Source: Scatosoma sp045576335
GTDB taxonomy: Bacteria > Bacillota > Clostridia > Christensenellales > Borkfalkiaceae
Assembly (NCBI GenBank): GCA_045576335.1
Contig: JAZNGH010000042.1
Span: 1-64,000 of the forward strand
Length of the DNA: 64,000 bases
Direction of reading: 5' to 3'
This document shows, one piece after another, positions 17,759 through 26,992 of this stretch; position 1 is the stretch's first letter; each line of letters begins with the position of its first letter. A program made the position numbers and the translations under genes. The notes beneath the pieces are model-generated. The model worked only from the letters and a program-made list of their open reading frames with translations. It had not been told where the DNA came from and ran no database searches.

Positions 17759-17803
17759 CAACTCTACCACGGGTAGAATGGATATCTACCGTGAGTAGAG
17801 TTG
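17759..17803 (-). terminator. Intrinsic terminator after the MBL-fold gene
   Basis: A long imperfect inverted repeat: CAACTCTAC plus ten further bases at 17759-17777 pairs with 17785-17803. On the minus strand it is followed by TTTTTTTGTG, so it ends the MBL transcript. The pentamer TCTACC recurs at 17696-17745, so fragments of the stem are scattered nearby. The rest of 17596-17758 holds no gene; it must carry the GT8 promoter, but I see no convincing match. Confidence 0.85.
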
Positions 17804-17826
17804 TTGAAAATAAAGGGATTGCGGCG

Positions 17827-18684
17827 TTAAATTTCAATCGTCGTGCCGTCGAAGGCGGGTTGATACCCGTACTCCTTTTGCGCGCGGGCGAGGTTCTCCG
17901 AAAGCGGCGCGGCGTTGTGCGAATAGTGCGTTATCACGTATTTCGTGCGCGCGTCTACGATTTCCCGACGCATCATTTCCTCCTGCATTGCCTTATTATC
18001 CTCCAAGCCCATGTGCCGCGAAACCGTGCCCGCCGTTTGAAAAAGGAAGGTACAATCAAAGGCAACGAGGTCCACCCGTCTACCCGTCCGCTTGGCATAG
18101 TCTTGTAAATAGTCCAAAGTTTCTTTTGGCAATCTGCCCGTATCCGTCAAATGCAGATAGGTTCTATTCCCCTTTTCCACGAGATAAACGAACGCCGTTT
18201 CCGTTTGACTGTGTTGCGCGGGAAGCGCGGTGACGGCGTAACCGTTTTCACCGCCCACGGTAAACGGCTCAAACGCGCGAATCTCGCGCATAGAAATCGT
18301 TTGCGCAATCTCCTCGCGAAGCTCGCGGCGAGTGCACTCAGCAAAGACCTTGCAAACCTCCGCGTTGCCGTAAATCTCCAAAGGGGCAAGCGGCGTTCGG
18401 GTATATTTATAGCCCCGTAAAATGAAATCGTGGGCGTAGAAATGGTCCATATGGCTGTGCGTGATAAGAAGATAACGGATCGCGCCAAGGTCCACGCCTT
18501 GCGTGAGTGCGTGAACATACGCGTCGGGCGGAAAATCGATACCCAGCTCGCCGTCGATTACGATTTGCGAGCGAGTGTGCCATTCCTCTTTTCCGCGACG
18601 GCGTAGCTGTTCACAAACCTCGCATTTACAATAGATAGCAGGCGCACCTTCTGCCGCGCCCGTGCCTAAAAAGCGTATCTTCAT
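17827..18684 (-). CDS. MBL-fold metallo-hydrolase (PhnP-like)
   Basis: A metallo-beta-lactamase-fold phosphodiesterase-type hydrolase. Features are FLGTGAAEGAPAIYCKCEVC at the N terminus with two cysteines as in PhnP-like proteins, THSHMDHFYAHD as the HxHxDH metal motif, HLTDTGRLP, FDCTFLF, and a final YVITHYSHN. The ATG at 18684 (285 residues) is chosen over a GTG at 18708 because AAAGGA lies eight bases upstream and the family motif starts at once. No phosphonate genes are nearby, so the substrate is open. It follows dtd. Confidence 0.88.
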   Translation of the reverse strand: MKIRFLGTGAAEGAPAIYCKCEVCEQLRRRGKEEWHTRSQIVIDGELGIDFPPDAYVHALTQGVDLGAIRYLLITHSHMDHFYAHDFILRGYKYTRTPLAPLEIYGNAEVCKVFAECTRRELREEIAQTISMREIRAFEPFTVGGENGYAVTALPAQHSQTETAFVYLVEKGNRTYLHLTDTGRLPKETLDYLQDYAKRTGRRVDLVAFDCTFLFQTAGTVSRHMGLEDNKAMQEEMMRREIVDARTKYVITHYSHNAAPLSENLARAQKEYGYQPAFDGTTIEI

Positions 18685-18704
18685 TCGTTCTTTTCCTTTG
18701 CGGT

Positions 18705-19142
18705 TCACGCTTCCAAAAGTATGGTCACGGGTCCGTCGTTGTTTTGCTCGATTTGCATATCCGCACCGAAAACGCCCTTTTTGACGGTCACGCCAAGCTC
18801 TGACAAAGCGTGCACCGCGTACTCGTACAACGGCTCGGCTTTTTCGGGGCGTTCGGCGAGCGTAAAGCTCGGCCGATTCCCGTGCGACGCGTCACCGTAA
18901 AGAGTGAACTGTGACACGAGCAAAACCTCTCCGCCCACGTCCTTGACCGATAAATTCATTTTACCGTTTTCGTCTTCAAAAATCCGCAACGCAGCGATTT
19001 TTTTGGCAAGATACGCCGCTTCCTTTTCCGTATCCCCTACCTTTACGCCGAGAAATACGGTTAAACCAAACGGAATTTCGGAAATCAATTTCCCGTCTAC
19101 GCAAAGACGGGTGTTTTTTACTCTCTGTACTACTGCTTTCAT
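18705..19142 (-). CDS. dtd: D-aminoacyl-tRNA deacylase
   Basis: Dtd removes D-amino acids from mischarged tRNA. The ATG at 19142 gives 145 residues beginning MKAVVQRVKNTRLCVDG, which is the family start; a TTG 15 bases further up is also in frame. The catalytic SQFTLYGD and the GP-containing C-terminal motif NNDGPVTILLE are present. It lies next to the GTG-overlapping MBL gene. Confidence 0.95.
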   Translation of the reverse strand: MKAVVQRVKNTRLCVDGKLISEIPFGLTVFLGVKVGDTEKEAAYLAKKIAALRIFEDENGKMNLSVKDVGGEVLLVSQFTLYGDASHGNRPSFTLAERPEKAEPLYEYAVHALSELGVTVKKGVFGADMQIEQNNDGPVTILLEA

Positions 19143-19159
19143 AATTATTAGGTACAATG

Positions 19160-19188
19160 AAATGCAGGATAGGTCTTATCCTGCATTT
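19160..19188 (-). terminator. Hairpin between efp and dtd
   Basis: A perfect 12-bp stem (AAATGCAGGATA / TATCCTGCATTT) with a 5-base loop. The T-run (six T) is on the plus-strand side, while the minus-strand transcript has only ATTTCATTG after it. It may be a weak efp terminator or a processing or attenuation site before dtd. Confidence 0.5.
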
Positions 19189-19218
19189 TTTGCTTGATTT
19201 TATAAGGAATATGAGCGA

Positions 19219-19782
19219 TTAAACGCGGCTCATATATTCGCCCGTTCTCGTATCGATACGGATCGTTTCGCCCTCTTCTACGAACATAGGAACTTGAATG
19301 GTCGCACCCGTTTCTACCTTTGCATTCTTCATAACGTTGGTAGCCGTGTTGCCCTTTACGCCCGGTTCTGCTTCGATAACTTTGAGCTCTACGAAGTTTT
19401 CGGGTTCAACCGAGAACGCTTTGCCATAGAGGAATTTCACCGTTACGGTGTCGTTTTCCTTGATGTATTTCAGCGCATCCTCAACCTGATCGTAGCTCAA
19501 ATTTTCCTGATTCCATTCGTCGTCTACGAATACGTAGAATTCGCCGTCGAAATAGGAATAGGTCATCTTCTTCGTTTCTACCTGTGCCGTTTCAAGCTTT
19601 GCCGTGGGGTTAAAGGTTTCGTTGGACAAAACTTGTCCCGTAACCACGTTTTTAAGCGTACATCTTACGAACGCCGCGCCCTTACCGGGTTTTACGTGCT
19701 GGAAATCGGTGACCGTGTAAACGCCACTCTTGTATTCAAAGGTAACGCCCTTACGAATATCGCCTGCTAAAATCTGTGCCAT
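19219..19782 (-). CDS. efp: Elongation factor P
   Basis: EF-P relieves ribosome stalling at polyproline. At 187 residues it has the three-domain length, the modified-residue loop FQHVKPGKGAAFVR with Lys34 at the tip, and the C-terminal signature around VKGNTATNVMKNA and DTRTGEYMSRV. AAGGAGAAC precedes the start. It follows the M24 peptidase by 18 nt, a pairing common in Clostridia and Bacilli. Confidence 0.97.
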   Translation of the reverse strand: MAQILAGDIRKGVTFEYKSGVYTVTDFQHVKPGKGAAFVRCTLKNVVTGQVLSNETFNPTAKLETAQVETKKMTYSYFDGEFYVFVDDEWNQENLSYDQVEDALKYIKENDTVTVKFLYGKAFSVEPENFVELKVIEAEPGVKGNTATNVMKNAKVETGATIQVPMFVEEGETIRIDTRTGEYMSRV

Positions 19783-19800
19783 AGTATTGTTCTCCTTATA

Positions 19801-20856
19801 CTATAAAATAATAAGTTTTTTGTCCGTCTTGGACATAAAGCTCTTAATGCTTCCGTTTTTCAATGTGACCGTATCTTCGATACGGATACCGTACTCGCCT
19901 GCCGCGTATACACCCGGCTCGTCGGAAAAGACCATACCGTCCGTCAATATTTCCGTGGATTTGGGACTGACACGGGGATATTCGTGCACGTTCAAGCCTA
20001 TCCCGTGCCCAAGCGAATGGGTAAATAACTCCCCATACCCTTTTTCTTTTAAGTAATCCCTGGCAATCGCGTCGCCGTCAATACCCGTCATACCGCTTTT
20101 TAATTTTTCCTGCACGAGATTATGCGCCGTCAAGACCGCTTCGTACGCCTTCTTGAACGCCTCGTGCTTCCCGTCATCGCCAAACAGGAAGGTGCGCGTG
20201 ATATCCGAACAGTACCCGTTGACACGACAACCGAAATCAATCAAAATCTCGTCGCCGAACGCCAGCTTTTTTAAGCCCGTTTCGTGATGAGGCACGGCGG
20301 CGTGCGCGCCGAATGCAACGATCGTTTCAAACGCAAGTCCTTGCGCCCCCGCTTTACGCATATTGTATTCAAGCAGCGCGGCAACCTCCGTTTCCGTCAT
20401 TCCCTCTTTGATTTGCGGCAACAACTCGTTTAACGCATCCTCCGCAATCTCGCAAGCCTTGGCTATATTCGAAAGTTCCCATTCGTTTTTGACCGCCATT
20501 GCCTTTGCAAGCGCGTCGTCTATATTCACCAAGCGTACGCCCGCCTTTTCCAGTGCGAGGTACTCTACGTGACTCGTTTCACGGAAAGAAATCCCCACGC
20601 TCGAATACGACGCCAAACGCTCTAAAACTTCCTTTTGGGTATACAGCGTTGCCCTTACCTCCGTGTTTTGGAAAAGCTTTTCCGCCGCTTCGATATACCG
20701 CTTGTCCGTATACAAGGTCGTTCCGTCTTTATCCACGAGCGCGCAACCGTTTTCAGCAACGAAGCCCGTGATATAACGAAGCAAATATTCACACGAGGTA
20801 TACACCGCCTCGCAATCGGATAATGCAAGCACTTTTTTTCCGTTCGTACAGACCAT
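19801..20856 (-). CDS. M24 family Xaa-Pro aminopeptidase
   Basis: A pita-bread metallopeptidase of 351 residues: a creatinase-like N-terminal domain (1-125) and a catalytic domain with metal ligands in DFGCRVNGYCSDITRTF, HSLGHGIGLNVHEYP, SDEPGVY and GIRIEDTV. Probably cleaves N-terminal Xaa-Pro from peptides in the cytoplasm. It has its own promoter at 20878-20906 and is first in the M24-efp unit. Confidence 0.93.
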   Translation of the reverse strand: MVCTNGKKVLALSDCEAVYTSCEYLLRYITGFVAENGCALVDKDGTTLYTDKRYIEAAEKLFQNTEVRATLYTQKEVLERLASYSSVGISFRETSHVEYLALEKAGVRLVNIDDALAKAMAVKNEWELSNIAKACEIAEDALNELLPQIKEGMTETEVAALLEYNMRKAGAQGLAFETIVAFGAHAAVPHHETGLKKLAFGDEILIDFGCRVNGYCSDITRTFLFGDDGKHEAFKKAYEAVLTAHNLVQEKLKSGMTGIDGDAIARDYLKEKGYGELFTHSLGHGIGLNVHEYPRVSPKSTEILTDGMVFSDEPGVYAAGEYGIRIEDTVTLKNGSIKSFMSKTDKKLIIL

Positions 20857-20877
20857 TAGAAACTCCCTTCTTTCTAT

Positions 20878-20906
20878 ATTGTACCAAAAATTTCATCTTT
20901 CGTCAA
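20878..20906 (-). promoter_or_regulatory. Sigma-A-type promoter for the M24-efp operon
   Basis: On the minus strand TTGACG and TACAAT are separated by exactly 17 bases, and the -10 lies about 20 nt before the peptidase ATG with GGGAG between. Confidence 0.8.
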
Positions 20907-20925
20907 GTATACGAAAGGCGTTTTT

Positions 20926-21771
20926 TCAGATACTTTGATAAATTCGCTTCATTTCCGCCGCGTCCTCGACTTGCGTGCCGTCCGATTCGCTGACGATATA
21001 CGGTTTTAAGTGCAACGCTTTGAGCGCGGCGGCAAGCGGCTCGAAACACGGACCGTAAATCTCGTCGGCAAAGGTTAAATGCTTAATCTCGCCCTTTCCG
21101 CCGTACATAATTTTGGAAAAGTGCACGTGGAAATGCTCCATTCTCTCAAAGCCAAGCTCCGCAATCATATACTCCAAGCGCGATTGATAATCCTCCACCG
21201 TTTTCAGCGAGCCTTGTTCGCGGGCGTTGATATGCCCAAAATCCACGCACGGCACGAAAAACGGCGCAATCTTACAAAATTCCGTGATTTCCTCCACCGT
21301 ACCGATTTGCGCGAGCTTACCCATCGTTTCGGGGCAAAACAGCATATCCTCCAAATTATTCAAGGCGATATATTCCGCAAGCGTATGCAACCGCTCCCGC
21401 GTTTTTTCCACCGCCTCAAAGCGCGTTGCCTTGCCTTGCGCCGCAGGGTGAAACACCACGCGTTTCCCGCCCATAAGCTTACAGACCTTCGCGCTGTCCA
21501 AAACGTAGCCGTAGGACTTTGCCGCCATTTCGTCATCGGGGTTGGCAAAATTGATAAAGTAGGGCGCGTGCGCAGAAATTTCTATCCCCTCCGCTGCAAA
21601 CGCTTCACCGATAGAAATTGCTTTATCCTCCGTCATGCGTACGCCGCGGCCAAAGGAATATTCAAAGCAATCCAGCCCCCGTTTTTTGACGAACGCCGCC
21701 GCCTGCTCCGTATGCGCGTTGCCCTCGGCATAAAAGCTTTCAGAGTTTCCGCTCGGTCCAAATTTAATCAT
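20926..21771 (-). CDS. nfo: Endonuclease IV-like TIM-barrel protein (AP endonuclease family 2)
   Basis: The 281-residue protein has the sugar-isomerase/AP-endonuclease-2 barrel: MIKFGPSGNSESFY, ISAHAPYFINFANPD, RVVFHPAAQGKA, FCPETMGK, PCVDFGHINA, HFHVHFSKIMYG and a terminal glutamate in IVSESDGTQ. These carry the histidine, aspartate and glutamate metal ligands of endonuclease IV. It acts on abasic sites if it is a true Nfo; the family also contains isomerases, so DNA repair is likely but not certain. It overlaps ribF by 8 nt. Confidence 0.86.
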   Translation of the reverse strand: MIKFGPSGNSESFYAEGNAHTEQAAAFVKKRGLDCFEYSFGRGVRMTEDKAISIGEAFAAEGIEISAHAPYFINFANPDDEMAAKSYGYVLDSAKVCKLMGGKRVVFHPAAQGKATRFEAVEKTRERLHTLAEYIALNNLEDMLFCPETMGKLAQIGTVEEITEFCKIAPFFVPCVDFGHINAREQGSLKTVEDYQSRLEYMIAELGFERMEHFHVHFSKIMYGGKGEIKHLTFADEIYGPCFEPLAAALKALHLKPYIVSESDGTQVEDAAEMKRIYQSI

Positions 21772-22633
21772 TGTCTTGCACCCTCCGCACGTCCTCGCGT
21801 AATTGCTCTACGAGCAGCTCCGCGTTTTGAAATTTTTTTATATCCCGCAAATACCGCACAAAACGAATTTTTAGCTCTCTTCCGTATAAATCGCCGTCAA
21901 AGCCGATCAAATGCGTTTCCGTCACCGTCCGTTTTTCTTCAAAGGTCGGACGGTCGCCAAAATTCGTCACCGCTTTATAGTCTTTACCGTCCACGCAAAC
22001 TCGGGCTTCGTACACGCCCTTTTTTATAGGGAATTTTTTAAGCGGGTACGCAATATTCGCCGTTGGAAAGCCCAAGCCTTTCCCAACGCCTCTGTCCCGC
22101 TCGACCTTGCCCAGCAAAAAGAACACTTCGCCGAGCAACGCGTTCGCCCGTTCCACCTCGCCCGCCTCTAAAAGACGTTTGATGGTGGACGAGCTGACCT
22201 TTTCTCCGTCTACCATGAGCAATTTTTGCGTTTCAACGCGTACACGGGTGCTTCGTTCTAACATTTCAGGCGTACCGCTTGCGCCTTTTCCGAATCGAAA
22301 ATCGTCGCCGCAAAGAAAAATCTTGGGCTGAAATTCGCCTATCAAGAGCTTGGCAAAGGCTTCCGCCGACATATCCTTGATTTCCTCGAACGGCAGTTCA
22401 AACAAAGCGTCTACGCCCACCGCGCGGAATATTTCTTCGCGTTCGAAAAGCGTAAACAGGCTTTCGCTCGACTTACACCCGACGATCGTCGTAGCAACGA
22501 CGGGGAGCGCATACGATTTTGCGCGCGTCACGAGCGTTTTATGTCCCGCGTGCAAGCCGTCAAAGCCGCCGAGTAGCATCACGCAGCCCAAAGCGGAAAT
22601 ATCCGTGTTTTGTAAACGCACCGTTTTCAACAT
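21764..22633 (-). CDS. ribF: Bifunctional riboflavin kinase / FAD synthetase
   Basis: Makes FMN and FAD. In the 289-residue protein the N-terminal adenylyltransferase domain has LLGGFDGLHAGHKTL and FLCGDDFRFGKGASG, and the C-terminal flavokinase domain has VGKGLGFPTANIAYP, GVYEARV, NFGDRPTFE and ETHLIGFDGDLYG. It overlaps truB by 7 nt; truB-ribF is a widespread bacterial pairing. Confidence 0.96.
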   Translation of the reverse strand: MLKTVRLQNTDISALGCVMLLGGFDGLHAGHKTLVTRAKSYALPVVATTIVGCKSSESLFTLFEREEIFRAVGVDALFELPFEEIKDMSAEAFAKLLIGEFQPKIFLCGDDFRFGKGASGTPEMLERSTRVRVETQKLLMVDGEKVSSSTIKRLLEAGEVERANALLGEVFFLLGKVERDRGVGKGLGFPTANIAYPLKKFPIKKGVYEARVCVDGKDYKAVTNFGDRPTFEEKRTVTETHLIGFDGDLYGRELKIRFVRYLRDIKKFQNAELLVEQLREDVRRVQDND

Positions 22634-23508
22634 AATTTCGTCTTTGCCTTTGCTTTTCCGTCTTTAACTTCGGCTATGCCGTAAAAGGCTTCGCCGTTAT
22701 ACAGCTTATACAGTCCGTCCTCCGTTTCCGCGTTCACTGCCACACCGTTGAAGATGCGCTCGGCATTCTTGCCGTAAAGCGTAAGCGTAGGATACGGCAA
22801 CGTTTGCTCGGTGGGGATAATATACTTTTCCAGTTCCTCGATAGTAGGGTCGCTTTGCAAAAGCGAAAAGGGTATAGCCTGCCCGATTTCAAAATATCCG
22901 CTCTTCGTGCGGCGAAGTGCGCTCATAACGGCGTTCGTGCCAAGTGCCTCGGCAATATCCCTTGCAAGCGAGCGGATATACGTACCGCCCCCGCAACGGA
23001 TTTCCAAGCGATAAGTATTTTCCGCTTCCGCTTTGCCCAGCATTTGCATACCGTAAATATGCACCTTTTTGGGTTGCAGCTCAAATTCCACGCCCGCGCG
23101 GGCAAGCTCGTAGCCGCGCCTGCCGTTGACGCTCTTCGCGCTGTACTTGGGTGGTATCTGCATAATATCCCCGAAAAATTGCGGAAGCGTCGCCGCAATT
23201 TCCGTTTCGCTCGGTACTCGCCCGCCGTAAACGAGCGTTCCCGTACTGTCCAAGGTATCCGAAGTAACACCGAAGGTAAATTCGGCAATATAAATTTTTT
23301 CCTTTTCAAGAAAGTAATCAAACAAACGGGCGGCGTTACCCACGCCTACGGGCAGGACGCCGCTTGCCAAAGGGTCGAGCGTACCCATATGTCCGCACGG
23401 CGTGCCCGTCAGCCATTTGCATTTATTGACTACCGTCGAAGAGGTCATTCCCGACGGCTTATCCACGTTGAAAAAACCTATCGTTTTTATCTTACCTTCC
23501 CTTTTCAC
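22627..23508 (-). CDS. truB: tRNA pseudouridine55 synthase
   Basis: Makes the universal T-loop pseudouridine. The 293-residue protein has FFNVDKPSGMTSS, the catalytic aspartate in GHMGTLDPLASGVLPV, YAEFTFGVTSDTLDSTG-like sequence, PPKYSAKSVNGRRGYELAR, and RCGGGTYIRSLARDI. A short C-terminal domain follows. It lies 13 nt after pheT and overlaps ribF. Confidence 0.96.
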   Translation of the reverse strand: MKREGKIKTIGFFNVDKPSGMTSSTVVNKCKWLTGTPCGHMGTLDPLASGVLPVGVGNAARLFDYFLEKEKIYIAEFTFGVTSDTLDSTGTLVYGGRVPSETEIAATLPQFFGDIMQIPPKYSAKSVNGRRGYELARAGVEFELQPKKVHIYGMQMLGKAEAENTYRLEIRCGGGTYIRSLARDIAEALGTNAVMSALRRTKSGYFEIGQAIPFSLLQSDPTIEELEKYIIPTEQTLPYPTLTLYGKNAERIFNGVAVNAETEDGLYKLYNGEAFYGIAEVKDGKAKAKTKLC

Positions 23509-23521
23509 AGAACGCTCCTTT

Positions 23522-25966
23522 TTAGCGAAGCTCGATACCCAGCTTAAATTTGAGGTTGTTCAAGATTTTCTTCACGAAGTTATCCAAATTTTCGGGCGTG
23601 AACGACTTTTCCACACCCGCGTCGGGCGTAAAGGTCAGCGTGAACGCCATACTCTTTTTGCCCGCGGGAACTTGTCCGCCGCGATATACGTCGAAAAGCT
23701 TTGCGCTCGTCACGTATTTACAAGAGTGCATAAGCACCTCTTCAATCTCCTCACAGGTCAGCTTCTCGTCTACAATCAATGCAAGGTCGCGCTTGACCGC
23801 GGGGAATTTAGGCAAGTTTGTATAATACACGCGGTCGTCCGCTTTTGCGAAAAGCGAAGCAAGGTCCAGCTCACCGAGATATACTTTTTTATCCAAGCCC
23901 AAGCCGTCCGCGATTTCGGGGTCTAATTCACCGAAACAGCCGACGGTTTCGCCGTCCAACAACACGTTTGCCGAAACGCCGGGGTGCAGATAGGATTTTT
24001 CCGCGCGCTCGTACTTAAACGAAAGGTGGAACGTCTCCGCGATACGCTCAATCGCGCCCTTCATATCAAAGAAATCGTTTTTGCCGCCCCAAATGCCAAG
24101 CACGATATGCTTGCGCTCCGTGGGCTGTTCGTTTGCCGCGGTATCGCGGGGAAGATAGATATTCGCCACCTCAAATTCTCTGCCCTCGTCGTTGCCGCGA
24201 CGGATATTTCTCACCGCGTTGGCAAGCATAGACGGTGCGAGGAATGTACGCATAAGCGACAATTCTTCGCTGATGGGATTAAGAATTTTGACGGCGTTGC
24301 GCTCCGCCGCGGATTTGGAAAGCTTCATAAGCTCGAAATCCTTGGGGGAATAGAACGAATAGTTATACGCCTCGTAAAAGCCTTGCGTGCGAAGCAGATT
24401 TTTCCAGCGTAATTCCCGTTTTTGTTCGTCGTTCAAGCCGCCGCCCGTCACGCTCGCCTTTTCCAAGAAGGTCGGCGTGATATGCTCGTAGCCGTACATA
24501 CGGATAATTTCTTCCGCAAGGTCGGGATAGCCGTCAATATCGTCGCGATACCCAGGAACGGTGACGGTGAGCGCATCACCGCAAACCTTGGGTTGGAAAT
24601 TCAAATTATCCAAAATACGCGTAATCTCTTTTTGGGGTACGGTGATACCGAGCAAGGCGTTTATTTTTGCAATGCTCGCCGTCATTTGACGGGGCGCAAG
24701 GTCCACCGCGCAAACGTCGCGGCGAATATCCGTTACCTTTCCGCAAGCAAGCTCTTCGATAAGGTGCAACGCTCTGTCCATTGCCAACGCGTTGGTGTAT
24801 GCGTCTATGCCCTTTTCAAAGCGCGCGGAGGAATCGGAGGATTGACCAAGCGCACGCGAGGTCTTACGCACGTTGTCGCGCGCAAATTTCGCGGATTCGA
24901 AAAATACATTTTTCGTCGTGCTCTTAATCTCGCTGTTCAGCCCGCCCATAATCCCTGCCAGCGCAACGGGTTTTTTGCCGTCGCAAATGACAAGATTGTC
25001 TTTATTGAGCGTAAATTCCTTTTCGTCTAAGGTGACGATTTTTTCTCCGTTTTCCGCGCGGCGTACGACGATTTTACGACCGCCGATATCGTCCGCGTCA
25101 AACGCGTGCATAGGTTGCCCCATTTCGAGCAACACGAAATTCGTGATGTCTACGATAGGCGAAATAGAACGGATCCCCGAAAGCGCGAGGCGTTTTCTCA
25201 TCCACGCAGGAGAAACTCTGTTTTCGCCCGTAACTTTTTCCACGTAATGCCCCACGTAGCGCGGGCAAAGCTCGGGTGCGAGCACTTCTACCTCTACGGG
25301 CAAAGCGTCCGTTTTATGCGCCGTATAATCGGTTGCGGGCGTTTTGAGCGGTTTATTCAATACCGCCGCTATCTCGCGGGCAATTCCCAAAATACATTGA
25401 CAGTCAGGGCGGTTTGCGGTGATTGCGATATCAAAAATCCAGTCGTCCAAACCAACGATTTTTTTGATGTCCTCCCCTACGGGCGCGCTGTCGTCAAGCT
25501 CTAACAAGCCGTTGACCTCCGCGCCAGGATAGAAATCGTCGTTGATGCCAAGTTCTTCGCCCGAGCACAGCATACCAAACGACTCCACGCCGCGAAGCTT
25601 GCCTTTTTTAATCTTTTTAATCCCGTCGGGATTTTTTTCGAGCATCGCGGGATTACTCTCGACCACGGTGGAATTATCGAGCGCGCAAGGCGTTTTCATA
25701 CCCACGTATACGTTGGGCGCGCCCGTAACGATTTGTAAATCACGGCCGTATTCCTCACCGCAATCGACGATACAAATTTGCATATGGTCGCTGTCGGGGT
25801 GGGGCGTGAGCGATTTCACTTCACCGACCACGACGCGGTTAATCTTTTCTCCGAGATAGGAAAGTTCTTCCACCTCAAAGCCACAGGAAAACAGCTTTTG
25901 CGCAAGTTCCTGTGCCGTCATATCGATATCTACGTAATCTTTTAACCAACTGAAAGGTGCTTTCAT
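23522..25966 (-). CDS. pheT: Phenylalanine--tRNA ligase beta subunit
   Basis: The 814-residue protein has the full domain set: tRNA-binding EMAP-like domain (about 40-150, HPDSDHMQICIVDCGE), B3/B4 editing domain (CPRYVGHYVEKV, near 210-370), B5 (about 400-480, PQKEITRILDNLNF), the inactive synthetase core, and the C-terminal FDX-ACB anticodon-binding domain (LPKFPAVKRDLALIVDE to the end). It forms a tetramer with PheS and lies 12 nt after it under T-box control. Confidence 0.97.
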   Translation of the reverse strand: MKAPFSWLKDYVDIDMTAQELAQKLFSCGFEVEELSYLGEKINRVVVGEVKSLTPHPDSDHMQICIVDCGEEYGRDLQIVTGAPNVYVGMKTPCALDNSTVVESNPAMLEKNPDGIKKIKKGKLRGVESFGMLCSGEELGINDDFYPGAEVNGLLELDDSAPVGEDIKKIVGLDDWIFDIAITANRPDCQCILGIAREIAAVLNKPLKTPATDYTAHKTDALPVEVEVLAPELCPRYVGHYVEKVTGENRVSPAWMRKRLALSGIRSISPIVDITNFVLLEMGQPMHAFDADDIGGRKIVVRRAENGEKIVTLDEKEFTLNKDNLVICDGKKPVALAGIMGGLNSEIKSTTKNVFFESAKFARDNVRKTSRALGQSSDSSARFEKGIDAYTNALAMDRALHLIEELACGKVTDIRRDVCAVDLAPRQMTASIAKINALLGITVPQKEITRILDNLNFQPKVCGDALTVTVPGYRDDIDGYPDLAEEIIRMYGYEHITPTFLEKASVTGGGLNDEQKRELRWKNLLRTQGFYEAYNYSFYSPKDFELMKLSKSAAERNAVKILNPISEELSLMRTFLAPSMLANAVRNIRRGNDEGREFEVANIYLPRDTAANEQPTERKHIVLGIWGGKNDFFDMKGAIERIAETFHLSFKYERAEKSYLHPGVSANVLLDGETVGCFGELDPEIADGLGLDKKVYLGELDLASLFAKADDRVYYTNLPKFPAVKRDLALIVDEKLTCEEIEEVLMHSCKYVTSAKLFDVYRGGQVPAGKKSMAFTLTFTPDAGVEKSFTPENLDNFVKKILNNLKFKLGIELR

Positions 25967-25978
25967 CTTTTCATCTCC

Positions 25979-26992
25979 TTACTCTTCGAATTGTTCCAGG
26001 AAACGCGTGTCGTTTTCAAACAGCGTCTTAATGTTGTTGATGCCGTATTTGAGCATAGCGATACGCTCGATACCCATACCGAACGCAAAGCCCGTGTATT
26101 CGTCGGGGTCAACGCCGCAATTTTCCAAAACGTGACGGTTGACCATACCCGCGCCGAGCACTTCTATCCAGCCCGTACCCTTACACAACCGACAGCCCTT
26201 GCCGCCACATTCCGAACAGCTCAAATCCACCTCTACGCTGGGTTCTGTGAAAGGGAAATAGGAGGGGCGAAGGCGTACCTTCGTTGCGGAAGTGAACATT
26301 TTTTGTGCAAACGCTTCCAGCATACCCTTTAAGTCGCAAAGGGTGATGCCCTTATCCACGACCAAGCCCTCCATTTGATGGAACATAGGCGAATGCGTCG
26401 CGTCGTCGTCCGAACGGAATACTCTGCCCGGGGAAAGGATTTTAATAGGCGGCGCGTCCTTTTCCATTACGCGGATTTGCCCCGCCGAGGTCTGTGTGCG
26501 AAGGAGCAGGTTTTCCGCAAGATAGAAGGTGTCCTGCATATCCCGCGCGGGGTGGTCCTTGGGGGTGTTGAGAGCGGTGAAATTGTAATAGTCCGTTTCA
26601 ATTTCCGGTCCCTCGAAAACCTTGAAACCCATACCCGCAAAGATATCGATCAGCTCGTTTTTGACGAGCGTAATGGGATGCAAAGCACCCGCCTTGTATT
26701 TCTTCCCCGGCATAGTGATATCGATACGCTCGTTTTGATATTTTTGTTCAAGCTCTAATTTCAAAACGATTACCGAGCGTTCCTCAAAAAGAGCCTCCAT
26801 TTCCTGCTTAAATTCGTTGACGATTTTACCGAAAGCGGGGCGTTCCTCTTTCGCCAAATCCTTCATACCGCTCATAATCCCTTTCAACTCCGTTTGAAAG
26901 CGGACTTTCAGCTCGTAAAGCTCTTTTGCCGTTTTCATTGAGCCGATTGCGTTTTCAATGCTTAAACGCAAAGCTTCGATTTTTTCTTTCAT
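25979..26992 (-). CDS. pheS: Phenylalanine--tRNA ligase alpha subunit
   Basis: The 337-residue catalytic subunit has an N-terminal coiled coil (1-80) and class II motifs: motif 1 HPITLVKNELIDIFAGMGF, motif 2 GRVFRSDDDATHSPMFHQME, and motif 3 GFAFGMGIERIAMLKYG. First gene of the pheS-pheT-truB-ribF-nfo operon. AAGGAG lies at optimal distance from the ATG. Confidence 0.98.
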   Translation of the reverse strand: MKEKIEALRLSIENAIGSMKTAKELYELKVRFQTELKGIMSGMKDLAKEERPAFGKIVNEFKQEMEALFEERSVIVLKLELEQKYQNERIDITMPGKKYKAGALHPITLVKNELIDIFAGMGFKVFEGPEIETDYYNFTALNTPKDHPARDMQDTFYLAENLLLRTQTSAGQIRVMEKDAPPIKILSPGRVFRSDDDATHSPMFHQMEGLVVDKGITLCDLKGMLEAFAQKMFTSATKVRLRPSYFPFTEPSVEVDLSCSECGGKGCRLCKGTGWIEVLGAGMVNRHVLENCGVDPDEYTGFAFGMGIERIAMLKYGINNIKTLFENDTRFLEQFEE

